The position numbers were made by a program, and so were the translations under genes. DNA of 64,000 nt, taken from the NCBI GenBank assembly GCA_029820945.1, contig JALGUJ010000008.1, positions 1,337 to 65,336 on the forward strand, read 5' to 3'. The notes beneath the pieces are model-generated. The model saw nothing but the letters and a program-made list of their open reading frames with translations, made no database searches and had not been told where the DNA came from. Every line of letters starts with the position of its first letter. Within the stretch, counting starts at the first letter, position 1. This document shows positions 40,871 to 49,828 of the stretch, piece after piece. The stretch comes from Candidatus Zipacnadia bacterium. GTDB taxonomy: Bacteria; Armatimonadota; Zipacnadia; Zipacnadales; UBA5352.

Positions 40871-43621
40871 GTGGCAGAGATGCGTCGGGCAGTTGGCGTG
40901 ATGCTGGGACTAACGTGCGCGGTCGCGTGGTCGGGGCCGGAGGCCGTGCAGCTCGACAACGCCGGCTTCGAGGCCGGGCGGCTGGACGGATGGGAGCGCG
41001 CGGTGCCCGCGGCGCTGTTTGAGGTGACCGACGAGGCGGCGCACTCGGGCCGCTTCTGTCTGCGCGCGCACGGCGACCCGGAGGAGCGCTACAACGGCTT
41101 CGCCCACCTGGTGCAGTCGGTAGGGGTTACGCCCATCCCCGGCGCGCGCTACGAGATCTCCGGCTGGGTGCGCGGGCGGATCGCGCCCGGGAAGAAGTCC
41201 GCGCGACTGGCCGTCCGGGAGGTCAGCGCCGAGGACACGACCGTCTGCTACGATGAGGTCTGGTTGGCGCCGGAGCCGGACCGCTGGCAGCGGGTCTCGC
41301 ATCGCTTCCGCGCGCGGCAGGGCGCGGTGCGCTTCCAGGTCTACGTGATCCTTTCCGAGCTGGCCCGCGAGGACGTCGTCCACCTGGATGACATCGAGTT
41401 CGCCGCGGTGGACGCGCCGGGCGAGCCGGTCACCGTCGCGCCGCCCGCGTTCTCGGGTGGTGGCGCCGCGCCTGAGCGCACGCGCGAGATCGCGCAGGAC
41501 GGCCTCCTGGCGCAGATCGACCGCGAGACCGGACTCATGGCGTCGCTGGAGCTGACCGAGCCCGAGCCGAAGCTGTTGCATCCGCCGGCTGCGGATGGCA
41601 CCGTGGTCTTCGCGCAGCTCGGCGACCGGGAGGTCCGCTTCACGCGCGTGCTGGAGGGCGGCCCGGCCGAGGACGCGGTGATGCTGGGGCCCGAGGACGG
41701 ATCGCTGCCGCTGCGGGCGCGCGTGCGCTACGACGGCGACCGGCGCGGGATCACCGAGCACGTCACATTCGAGGCGACGGGCGGGATCGATCAGATCGTA
41801 CGCCTGGGCGTGCGGCACGGCTTCGTCGTGGAGGACTGGGAGCGCATTATCTGCGCACTCCGGCCGGTTCGGGTCATCGAGGCGGGGGAGAGCACGCTCT
41901 TCAGCTACGGCGAGCGCGCGGGCGATCTCGCGCCCACGAAGCTCGACGCGTGGCAGTCCGCCACCTTCCCGATGACCGTGCTTCAGGGCGCCGACCGATG
42001 GGTCTGCGTCGGGAGTTGTGATCTTGACGACTTCGTCACCCTTGCGCCGAACCAGCCCGCGGGGTACTTCCCCAGCGTGCAGCAGAACCCGACCGGCGTC
42101 CGGGAGGGTGACACCTTCTCATTCCGCATCACCTGGAGGTCATTCCCCAAGTCCGAGGCCCTGCTGCGCGACGTGTGGCGCTGGTACGCGCAGAATGCCT
42201 CCAGCGCGAACCCGCTGATCGCCGATCTCGTGCCCTTCGAGCCGCACGAGATGCCGCGCACGCTCCCGCCGGGGTGTGAGGTGACCGCCTCGGGCATCTG
42301 GGCGGGCGAGGGCGCGCGCATCGACACCGCGCGCACGATCCCGGGCGCGAACATCTGGTACTTCGGCTGGCACGATTGGGTCAACGAGTGTTACCCGGCC
42401 GAGGGCGAGTGGTGGTGCAAGGTCGGCGGCTGGGCGAAGGAGAACGCGGAGGACCTCCGCCGGGCCATCGCGCAGTACCAGGCGGACGGCTTCAAGTGCT
42501 ATCTGTACTTCCGGCAGATCGCGAACCTGGCGCAGCGCGGCGAGAGCCTGCCTGAGGCGTGGTTCCTCGGCGACGCCGGGGGCGCGCTGGACCTCTACGG
42601 TGGTGGCTATACCCTCGACCCGCCGCCTGAGGTGGCCGAGGAGACGGGCTATGAGCGCATCCCCTGGGGCATGTACGACTTCGGCAACGACGAGTTTCGC
42701 GCGCAGTACCTCGCACAGGTCCGGGCCTGCATCGATTACTACCGGCCGGCCGGGATCGCCTGGGACATGGGCTGGCGGCCGCGCAACCCCGGCATCCTGG
42801 CGGTGCAGGCGGAGGTCTTCGGCTGGCTGCGCCGGCATCATCCAGAGATGCGGGTCATCGCGAACGAGGGGGGCGGCAGCCCCTCCCAGTGCTTCGCCGA
42901 CTGCGTGCTCATCGAGAACGGCATCCTCTACGGCAAGTCCGTCTGGGACTACGAGGTGTCGAAGGGCTTCGGGACCCAGGTCGCGAGCATAGAGCGCGGG
43001 CACCTGTTCCGGCGGGCTGCCGAGCGCATCCTCGCCGGAGAGAGCGGCTGGCCCTCCGCGCACGGCATGGCCGACGCGAGGCGATTCGCGGAGTGGTCGA
43101 TGGCCGATCGTCCCTTGCCTGACGCCGAGGATGCCGCGCTCGAGGAGCTGACCTTCAGGCTGCACCTGCGCGCGGGGCTGCGCAACATGGGCCTGGGTGC
43201 GAACTGGGCCTACGTCGATGGCATGCGGCACTACTCCACTCCGATGCCCGACCGGCTCATCGACACGATGACGGAGCTGATGGCGATACCGCCGCTGCAG
43301 CAGAGCTTCGCCCTGCGGCTCTCCGGCGGGTCGGATGCGCTGGACGGCCTCTACGCCGGTGGCTGGGCCGATGCTCAGCGCGTGCGGCTGGCGCTGTTCA
43401 ACGACAGGGGTCTGCAGCGCGAGGCCGTCCTATCAGTGGACAGGGAGGCCCTGGGGCGACACGGGTGGAAGGGCGCGCCTGAGACGGTGGACTGCTGGAT
43501 GATGGACACGTCGGGAGAGCTGGCGGACTGGGAGGCGACCAGTGAGCGGGACGGTGGCGCGCTGATGCTGCGCGCGCAGGTCCCGCCCTTCTCTCTGGTC
43601 ATGATCGCGCTGGGAGCCTGA
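40871..43621 (+). CDS. Large secreted protein with carbohydrate-binding domain and TIM-barrel-like domain
   Basis: About 916 residues. A signal peptide (MRRAVGVMLGLTCAVAWS) is followed by a jelly-roll module at about 25 to 180 (LDNAGFEAGRLDGWERAV) typical of carbohydrate-binding domains. A beta-sandwich region extends to about 470. The last part has GFKCYLYFRQIANL, GIAWDMGWRPRNPG and MRVIANEGGG, which look like strands of a glycoside-hydrolase TIM barrel; acid residues are present but I cannot name the family. Start is ambiguous: GTG at 40868 and 40871 or ATG at 40880; GGGG five bases before favours 40871. Probably acts on extracellular or periplasmic glycans. Confidence 0.65.
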   Translation: MAEMRRAVGVMLGLTCAVAWSGPEAVQLDNAGFEAGRLDGWERAVPAALFEVTDEAAHSGRFCLRAHGDPEERYNGFAHLVQSVGVTPIPGARYEISGWVRGRIAPGKKSARLAVREVSAEDTTVCYDEVWLAPEPDRWQRVSHRFRARQGAVRFQVYVILSELAREDVVHLDDIEFAAVDAPGEPVTVAPPAFSGGGAAPERTREIAQDGLLAQIDRETGLMASLELTEPEPKLLHPPAADGTVVFAQLGDREVRFTRVLEGGPAEDAVMLGPEDGSLPLRARVRYDGDRRGITEHVTFEATGGIDQIVRLGVRHGFVVEDWERIICALRPVRVIEAGESTLFSYGERAGDLAPTKLDAWQSATFPMTVLQGADRWVCVGSCDLDDFVTLAPNQPAGYFPSVQQNPTGVREGDTFSFRITWRSFPKSEALLRDVWRWYAQNASSANPLIADLVPFEPHEMPRTLPPGCEVTASGIWAGEGARIDTARTIPGANIWYFGWHDWVNECYPAEGEWWCKVGGWAKENAEDLRRAIAQYQADGFKCYLYFRQIANLAQRGESLPEAWFLGDAGGALDLYGGGYTLDPPPEVAEETGYERIPWGMYDFGNDEFRAQYLAQVRACIDYYRPAGIAWDMGWRPRNPGILAVQAEVFGWLRRHHPEMRVIANEGGGSPSQCFADCVLIENGILYGKSVWDYEVSKGFGTQVASIERGHLFRRAAERILAGESGWPSAHGMADARRFAEWSMADRPLPDAEDAALEELTFRLHLRAGLRNMGLGANWAYVDGMRHYSTPMPDRLIDTMTELMAIPPLQQSFALRLSGGSDALDGLYAGGWADAQRVRLALFNDRGLQREAVLSVDREALGRHGWKGAPETVDCWMMDTSGELADWEATSERDGGALMLRAQVPPFSLVMIALGA

Positions 43622-43670
43622 CGTGCGTGCGGACGGGCCGCCGCGCCTTCGCCTGGGAGGCGAGAGAGAG

Positions 43671-44882
43671 ATGGCCAGACTACGCATCGGGATGGTCGGA
43701 GCCGGTACGGGCCGTGGCCAGTCGTGGATGCAGAGCCTCGACAAGCTCACGCGCCTGAGCGAGCTGTACGAGTTCTGCGGCTTCTGTGAGGTAGACGAGG
43801 AGAAGCGCCGCGCAAGCAGCGACAGGTGGGGCGTGGAGGGATACCCGACTCTGCTGGCGATGCTGGACGGGGCCGAGCCGCACGCGGTGCTCAACGCCGC
43901 GCCCCCCGACTCAAACCCGATGACGCTCGGCGTGTGCGCCGCACGCGGCGTGCACGTGATGACCGAGATCCCGATCGCCCCGACCACCGGCATCGCCGAC
44001 TGGATGGTCGAGACCGCCCGCGAGGCGGGGATCGTCCTGGAGGTCGCCGAGCAGGTCTGGCTTTGGGCCGACGAGCAGCTCAAGCGCGCGATCATCGACG
44101 GGGGCCTCATCGGTGCCCCCCAGCATGCGCGGCTATACTACACCAACAAGGCCGACTACCACGGCATCAACGCGATCCGCATGCTCGTGCCTGGAGAGGT
44201 GACGCGCGTGCTGGGCGTGACCGGCCTGGTGGACGTGCCGGAGTTCACGCACTTCACCGGGGCGAAGCTGCGCCACGACCGCTGGGACCTGGGCGCGCTC
44301 GACTTCGACTCCGACGTCACCTGCATCTTCGAGAGCCCGCCGCGGGCGCGTATGTCTCGGCGCTGGGACGTCGAGGCCAGCGGCGGCCAACTCTTCGGCG
44401 AAGAGCTGTTCATCGGTGGACAGGAGGACTTCCTGCACTACGACTTCGTGGCGGAGTACGAGGAAATCGGCGGCGAGAGTGTGCTCGCGCACGTGCGCGT
44501 GGACACCGACCCGCCCGTGGTCTTCGAGAGCCCCTACCGCGACTGGCGCGCGGACAGCGGCGACGAGGTCGCGCGCATGGCCCTGCTCGAGGGCCTGCAT
44601 GCGGCGATCGGCGGAGCGGGTGCCTCCGGCCCGGGCGATGTGAGCCCGGCCTACGGCCCGGACAACGCGCGGCGGGACATCGAGATCCTGTTTGCCGTCC
44701 GGGAGAGCCACCGGCGCGGTGGCGAGTGGCTGAAGCTGCCGCTGGCGGAGCCGACCGAGCTTGAGGCGGACATCGAGCAGGCGTACCGTGAGGAGTACGG
44801 CGACTGGACGGACCCCGAATCGCTGGTCGGCGTGCCCTTCCCGCAGGGCGGGGTGCGCTTCGAGGTCGCGAACTGGGACTGA
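43671..44882 (+). CDS. Gfo/Idh/MocA-family oxidoreductase
   Basis: A 403-residue NAD(P)-dependent sugar or inositol dehydrogenase. ATG 43671 follows GGGAGG. The Rossmann start is LRIGMVGAGTGRG, and the family EKP-type segment here reads MTEIPIAP, without the usual Lys. The C-terminal domain contains the YHGINAIRMLVPG strand with a His likely to serve as catalytic residue. It lies in the glycan-degradation block between a secreted hydrolase and a DUF protein, all likely in one operon. The altered motif makes catalysis uncertain. Confidence 0.82.
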   Translation: MARLRIGMVGAGTGRGQSWMQSLDKLTRLSELYEFCGFCEVDEEKRRASSDRWGVEGYPTLLAMLDGAEPHAVLNAAPPDSNPMTLGVCAARGVHVMTEIPIAPTTGIADWMVETAREAGIVLEVAEQVWLWADEQLKRAIIDGGLIGAPQHARLYYTNKADYHGINAIRMLVPGEVTRVLGVTGLVDVPEFTHFTGAKLRHDRWDLGALDFDSDVTCIFESPPRARMSRRWDVEASGGQLFGEELFIGGQEDFLHYDFVAEYEEIGGESVLAHVRVDTDPPVVFESPYRDWRADSGDEVARMALLEGLHAAIGGAGASGPGDVSPAYGPDNARRDIEILFAVRESHRRGGEWLKLPLAEPTELEADIEQAYREEYGDWTDPESLVGVPFPQGGVRFEVANWD

Positions 44883-44910
44883 GGCGGCGAGTGCCCGAGG
44901 AGGTCACGCC

Positions 44911-45780
44911 ATGCCATTCGCACCAGACGAGACGTCGGGCCGGTGGCGCTTCGAGACCGAGGAGATGGAGGGTCTGCTGGAGCCGATGGGCGCGCGCCAC
45001 GGCATCAAGACGCTCACGCACAAGGCCACGGGCGTTGACGTGGTGCACCCCAGGTACGACGTGCTGAACCTGTTCCTGCTGTTCGCACAGAACCGCTGCA
45101 TGGGCGCCGCGCGCGACTACGAGCGCGAGGTGGAGGTCGAGGGCGACGCGCTGCGCGTGCACTGGGAGGCCAACGAGACGCACCGGGCGGAGCTGACCGC
45201 CGTCTACGAGATCGCCGGGCCGAACCTGATCGACCTCACCGTCACCGTGCGCTCGGAGTGGCCGTACCCGGCCTACGAGGTCTTCCTGTCGAACTACTTC
45301 GACCCGTCGATGGACCCGTACGTCTACCTGCAGGGCTCGCCCTACGTCGATCCGCCTGATGTGCCGCAGTGGGTCGGGACCGAGTGCAACGAAGTGTTCG
45401 TGGGCACGGGCCTGGTGTTCCCGCGCGACTTCCACGCCGCCCGCAACCCGGTGGACGGGCGCTGGACGAGCATCTGGGCGCTGTTCCAGTGGAACCCGCA
45501 GCGCTTCTACGAGCTGCCCCTCTGCCTGCAGGTGGGCCCCAAGACCGGGGTCGCCGGGGTGCTCATGTCGCGGCCGGAGGACTGCTTCGCGGTGGTCAGC
45601 GGCTACACGAACGCGCACCCGGATGACCCCTTCGGCAACCAGAACCCGCTGTACCTGTCGCTGTTCGGGGACGACCTCTCGCCCGGCGACGAGCGCACCG
45701 CGCACGTGCGCTTCGCGGTTATCGAGCTGGACCAGGCGATGCAGCGGCCCCTGGAGCTGTACGCGGAGTTCGTGGGCTGA
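44911..45780 (+). CDS. Uncharacterised protein with galactose-mutarotase-like beta-sandwich features
   Basis: A 289-residue soluble protein starting at ATG 44911 (CGAGGAGG upstream). No named family is recognised. Its length, aromatic-rich strands (PAYEVFLSNYFDPSMDPYVYL, RFYELPLCLQVG) and lack of signal peptide fit a cytoplasmic beta-sandwich that may bind or epimerise sugars. It is 28 bp after the oxidoreductase and 88 bp before the GH20-like gene, so it is probably cotranscribed with the glycan genes. Function cannot be given. Confidence 0.6.
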   Translation: MPFAPDETSGRWRFETEEMEGLLEPMGARHGIKTLTHKATGVDVVHPRYDVLNLFLLFAQNRCMGAARDYEREVEVEGDALRVHWEANETHRAELTAVYEIAGPNLIDLTVTVRSEWPYPAYEVFLSNYFDPSMDPYVYLQGSPYVDPPDVPQWVGTECNEVFVGTGLVFPRDFHAARNPVDGRWTSIWALFQWNPQRFYELPLCLQVGPKTGVAGVLMSRPEDCFAVVSGYTNAHPDDPFGNQNPLYLSLFGDDLSPGDERTAHVRFAVIELDQAMQRPLELYAEFVG

Positions 45781-45868
45781 CCGGAAGCCGTGGACCGGCA
45801 GTCAGACCCGACCGCGCAAACGATACGCCGCCCGGGTGCGGCGAGCAGAGATGAGGAGATGTGTGCCC

Positions 45869-47938
45869 ATGTCAGCAGAGGACCTGAGACCGGCAAGTGC
45901 GGATGCAGCGAAGCGTTTCCCGCCCATCATCCCCGAGCCGCAGCACGTGGAGCTGTACGGGCAGACCGTGCAGAGGCCGCCCATGCTGGCGACGCCGCGG
46001 GGTGCTGAGGCGGGTGAGGAGAGCCATGCCGACATGATCGCCGCTGAGCTCGGCCCCATCGACTGCCAGGTCAGCGTGTCGGTGGACGAGGGCTTCTCGC
46101 GCGAGGAGATCCCCGAGTTCGCACTCGACGAGGCCTATGAGCTGGTCATCCGTCCCGACGGCGCCGAGCTGAGCGCGCGCACCGCCCAGGGCGTGCGCTG
46201 GGGCCTGAAGACGCTGCGCCAGCTCCTGAGCAGGATACCCGAGCAGGGCGGAATCCCGGCGGCGAAGATCGTGGACTGGCCGATGCTGCGCACCCGCGGC
46301 GTCTTCGTCGAGGACAAGTGGGGCCCCGACCTGATGGAACTCGACGACTGGAAGGACGTCATCGACTACCTGGCGGAGCGCAAGCTCAACAAGCTCGGCA
46401 TCGGCCTCTACGGCTGCTGGTGCGTGCAGTACGACGGGCAGATCACCGAGTGGATCAACACGCCCGTGCCCGGTCATCCGGAGCTGAGGCGGGAGTGGAC
46501 GATTCGGTGGTACTCGCCGGCGGATGATGAGGAGAAGGAGATCACCTATCTGCCGAGGATCTTCGAGCAGGACCTGTTCGGCCGGATCGTTGCCTACGGG
46601 CAGGAGCGCGGCGTGACGGTCATCCCCTACGTGAACAGCCTCGGCCACAACACGCTCATCCCGCGGCTGATCCCGGAGTTCGCCGCGAAGAACGAGGACG
46701 GCGAGCCGGAGGAGTTCGGCTACTGCCTCAGCAACCCCGACGTGGTGGAGTTCGTGACCGGCTGGTACCAGCACATCTACGAGACCTACCTCAAGCCCAA
46801 CGACGTGCACACCTTCCACATCCAGCTCGACGAGGTCGGCACGAAGTTCTGCCGCTGCCCGGAGTGCAGCAGGACGCCGCCGGAGGAGATGTTCCAGAAC
46901 TGGGCGATCACGCTCGCGAAGCACCTGGTCTCCGTGGGCGTGCAGAACGTGGTCATCTACAACGACCAGTTCACCCGCCACATGGAGGCGTGGGATGAGG
47001 CCTTCGTGGACCGCCTGCGGGATGAGGGGCTCATCGACCACGTCATCATCGACTGGTGGTGGTACTCCAACGAGAGCACGAACCCGAAGGCGGACCCGAA
47101 GATGGGCCTGGGCGTGCGGAGCTGGGTTAAGCCGATGACCTGCTACTACAACTGGTCGCGCTGGGATCCACGCGCGCGCAACGTCGAGAAGATGCTGCAG
47201 CGCGCGCAGACCGAGCGCGCCGAGGGTGCGGCCTCCTACTCGGTCTTCGACCCCGCGTGGGGCCTGGAGTTCGATGCCCTCGCGGAGTACTCGTGGAACC
47301 ACCGTGGCGCGGGGCCGGTCCACGTGTTCGAGGAGAAGTGGGCGCAGGTGCGCGGCGACGGCGACCTGCTGGAGGCCCGCAGGCTGCTCGACCGCGCGGC
47401 GGCGTCGCCGGCCTTCGGGCCACTGTGGTACTACACTTACACGTATCAGCGCGCGGGTAAGCCCTGGCCGCGCGAGTACCCGCGCGAGCCGCTGGAGGAG
47501 CTTGGGGGTAGGGCCGACGACCTGCGATTCCTCGAGGAGGCCGGCAGACGCGCTCGCGCGCTGCTGGAGGGTCGCTCGGACGCGCTGTCGCTGGGCATGG
47601 CGGCCGAGGCCGCGCGCCTGGAGTGTCACGGCCGCGCCTTCGGCGCGATGTCGAGGGCCTTCGAGGTCGCCCACGGCCGCGAGCAGGCAGAGCCGACGTC
47701 CCTCGCGCGGGAGATCGACGGCGCACTGCAGAGCGTCACAGACGCCATGGCGGTGATCGAGACGAACAAGCCGCACTACGTGGTGCCCTCGTGCCTGCGC
47801 GACATGTCGGTCCTGCACGAGTTCCTGGGCTTCCTGCGCGGGCAACTCGCGGAGGTCGCGGACGGCAGCCGCGCGTGGGACGAGATCGAGTGGTACATCG
47901 AGAACGAGATCGCGCAGCGAGGGCGCGCCCAGCAGTAG
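45869..47938 (+). CDS. GH20-like beta-N-acetylhexosaminidase
   Basis: A 689-residue protein starting at ATG 45869 with AGGAG ten bases upstream. The N-terminal domain (about 20 to 140, IIPEPQHVELYG and RTAQGVRWGLKTLRQLL) is the GH20b module that precedes the hexosaminidase barrel. The barrel has VIPYVNSLGHN and FHIQLDEVG, where Asp321-Glu322 match the catalytic Asp-Glu pair. The third quarter continues the barrel (MTCYYNWSRWDPR) and the end is helical. No signal peptide is evident. It would release terminal GlcNAc or GalNAc residues; the following NagA and sulfatase fit with breakdown of sulfated amino-sugar glycans. Confidence 0.8.
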   Translation: MSAEDLRPASADAAKRFPPIIPEPQHVELYGQTVQRPPMLATPRGAEAGEESHADMIAAELGPIDCQVSVSVDEGFSREEIPEFALDEAYELVIRPDGAELSARTAQGVRWGLKTLRQLLSRIPEQGGIPAAKIVDWPMLRTRGVFVEDKWGPDLMELDDWKDVIDYLAERKLNKLGIGLYGCWCVQYDGQITEWINTPVPGHPELRREWTIRWYSPADDEEKEITYLPRIFEQDLFGRIVAYGQERGVTVIPYVNSLGHNTLIPRLIPEFAAKNEDGEPEEFGYCLSNPDVVEFVTGWYQHIYETYLKPNDVHTFHIQLDEVGTKFCRCPECSRTPPEEMFQNWAITLAKHLVSVGVQNVVIYNDQFTRHMEAWDEAFVDRLRDEGLIDHVIIDWWWYSNESTNPKADPKMGLGVRSWVKPMTCYYNWSRWDPRARNVEKMLQRAQTERAEGAASYSVFDPAWGLEFDALAEYSWNHRGAGPVHVFEEKWAQVRGDGDLLEARRLLDRAAASPAFGPLWYYTYTYQRAGKPWPREYPREPLEELGGRADDLRFLEEAGRRARALLEGRSDALSLGMAAEAARLECHGRAFGAMSRAFEVAHGREQAEPTSLAREIDGALQSVTDAMAVIETNKPHYVVPSCLRDMSVLHEFLGFLRGQLAEVADGSRAWDEIEWYIENEIAQRGRAQQ

Positions 47939-48000
47939 CGACTGGGGCAGAGCGGGAGCGGGCATCGAGCCGGCTCCTGCAGCCCCGGAGGAGGATCTCC

Positions 48001-48768
48001 ATGGCAGACCGCGAGGTCCGCTGGACGATGATGACGCCGCAGGAGCTGGACGAGGCGATCGAGCACCTGCCGCTGGCGCTGGTGCCCGCGGGGTCGCTGG
48101 AGTGGCATGGGCCGCACCTGAGCACGGGGTCGGACTTCATCCGCGGAGACGCCATCTGCACGGCTGTCGCCGAGCGGCTGGGCGGCGGCGTGGTGCTGCC
48201 CGCGACCTGGGTGGCGGCGCCGGGCTTCTGCAACTGGCGCGGCACCATCAGCTTCACCCCCGCCCTGGTAAAGCAGGTGGCGCTGGAGCTGTATCGGGAG
48301 CTGGAGAAGTGTGGCTTCCGGTGGATCTTCGTGCACCTCGCGCACGCGGGCGGCATGCAGCGCGAGGCGTGGGAGGGCGCCGCGAGCCAGCACAAGGACG
48401 TCGGCTTCGCGCGGATCCGGGTGGCGCATGGTCCGAATGGGCCCTTTGAGGCGTCGCTTGGTGGTGGCCACGCGGGGCCCAACGAGGCCGCGGAGCTGAT
48501 GGCCTCCATGCCCGGCACTGTGCACCTCGACCGCTACGACCCCGAGGACACGCTGCTGCCCAAGTACCCGCATTGCGACCCGTGGCTCTACTCGCGCGGC
48601 CTGAGCGATGAGGCGCGGGAGAGCGTCTTCCGCTTCATGGCGCGCGAGCACTACGAGTGGGACCCGGAGCTGGCGGAGAAGGTGACGCGCGAGGCCGCGC
48701 AGGCTCTCTTCGACGAGGTCTGCGGCAAACTGGCGGACGAGCTGCGGGAGTGGATGGCGGACGGGTAG
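48001..48768 (+). CDS. Creatininase-family amidohydrolase
   Basis: A 255-residue metal-dependent amidase. The first-sphere ligands are visible as Glu34, His36 and Asp45 in GSLEWHGPHLSTGSD, followed by the family GGHAGPNEAAEL segment. GGAGGAGG precedes the ATG. Family members open creatinine, cleave formamides or hydrolyse sugar amides; context suggests a sugar-derived amide but this is inference. It is the last gene of the plus-strand block before a run of hairpins. Confidence 0.85.
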   Translation: MADREVRWTMMTPQELDEAIEHLPLALVPAGSLEWHGPHLSTGSDFIRGDAICTAVAERLGGGVVLPATWVAAPGFCNWRGTISFTPALVKQVALELYRELEKCGFRWIFVHLAHAGGMQREAWEGAASQHKDVGFARIRVAHGPNGPFEASLGGGHAGPNEAAELMASMPGTVHLDRYDPEDTLLPKYPHCDPWLYSRGLSDEARESVFRFMAREHYEWDPELAEKVTREAAQALFDEVCGKLADELREWMADG

Positions 48769-48816
48769 GCTCCCCGCGGCTGAGGGCGAAAGACGCCGTT
48801 GCGCAGTCGTGTGGAG

Positions 48817-48838
48817 GGGCGCGACTGTGTTCGCGCCC
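48817..48838 (+). terminator. Terminator hairpin of the plus-strand glycan operon
   Basis: GGGCGCGA/TCGCGCCC, 8 bp, with a CTGTGT loop, 49 bp after the creatininase stop. No U-tract. Confidence 0.5.
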
Positions 48839-48946
48839 GGCCGTTCGCCGGTGCCGTGCGTCGTTCGGAGGAACGCAGGTTCATGTGCGGGGGCCCGCCG
48901 CCCAAGGTACGGGTGGGAGCGCGAAGAGCGTTGCCGTTGATGGAGA

Positions 48947-49009
48947 GGAGGGACCCCGTTCCCTCCTGTGCCGTTGCCGTTCTCGAGGGGAGGGAGTAAG
49001 TTCCCTCCC
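48947..49009. terminator. Two tandem GGAGGGA-type hairpins between convergent genes
   Basis: GGAGGGA/TCCCTCC at 48947 to 48966 and GGGAGGGA/TCCCTCCC at 48988 to 49009. They lie in the 260-bp gap between the creatininase and the minus-strand ADP-ribosylglycohydrolase and may stop both transcripts. Confidence 0.45.
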
Positions 49010-49028
49010 GGCCGTTCGTCGTCGGCCG

Positions 49029-49817
49029 TCATCGCGCGAATGCATAGAGCCGGTGTGCCACGTCCGTGAGGTAACCCACGCGCTCAACCCGATCGCGCCA
49101 CTCCTCAGGGATCGCGTCGATGCCGTTGTGCGCGCCGGAGATCGCGCCCGCGACCGCCTCCTCGGCGACCCAGCCCCGGCCGAGCTGGCGCCACGCCTCG
49201 TCTTCCCGAGCGTGGAGCACCTCCCGCACCACCGCGAGCTGGGCCACGAACTCATCGCTGATGTCGCCGGTCGGCGCGATGACCCGGTCGAGCATTGCCT
49301 CGGGCTTCTCGGCCTCGAGCGCCGCCGGATGGCCGTGCGTGGCGAGGCTCTGTGCGATAGCGACCTCGCAGACACGCGCGTAGTCGCCCGGCCACGCCAG
49401 GCCGATGGGCGCGGCGCGCATGGCGCTGCCGCAGCCCTTGCTGTCGGCGACGCCGGCCTGGCGCCACGGGACGCCCGCGGCCAGGTTGCGGCAACCGGTC
49501 AGGCAGGTGTTGCCCGGCGCCCGATGCGCGCCCGGCGGTTCCTTCATCCAGTGAACGAACTCGACCGTCACTTCCGCCATGACCTCGTCCACGGATGCAT
49601 CGCGCCCGGCGGCGAGGATGGCCTCGGCGAGCGCAAGGGTCATCTGCGTATCGTCGGTGAAACACCCGGCGCGCCACTGCCCGGCCTCGAAGCCGTGTAC
49701 GCCCTGCGGGCCGAAGCGCCGGCGAATGTCCTCCAGCGTCAGGAACTCCGTGGGCATCCCGAGCGCATCGCCGATGGCGAGGCCCAGGATACAGCCGCGA
49801 TGGCGTTCACGGTCCAT
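49029..49817 (-). CDS. ADP-ribosylglycohydrolase-family protein
   Basis: A 262-residue all-alpha hydrolase of the ADP-ribosylglycohydrolase family. The motifs GLAIGDALGMPTEF, the FTDDTQMTLALAEAI metal-binding region and GCGSAMRAAPIGL are present, and aspartates near the second motif bind magnesium. Members remove ADP-ribose from proteins or cleave other N-glycosidic bonds. It is 11 bp downstream of NagA and on the same strand, so the pair is one operon. In this setting it may act on a small nucleoside or sugar rather than on protein; this is speculative. Confidence 0.85.
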   Translation of the reverse strand: MDRERHRGCILGLAIGDALGMPTEFLTLEDIRRRFGPQGVHGFEAGQWRAGCFTDDTQMTLALAEAILAAGRDASVDEVMAEVTVEFVHWMKEPPGAHRAPGNTCLTGCRNLAAGVPWRQAGVADSKGCGSAMRAAPIGLAWPGDYARVCEVAIAQSLATHGHPAALEAEKPEAMLDRVIAPTGDISDEFVAQLAVVREVLHAREDEAWRQLGRGWVAEEAVAGAISGAHNGIDAIPEEWRDRVERVGYLTDVAHRLYAFAR

Positions 49818-49828
49818 CAGAGTAGCCC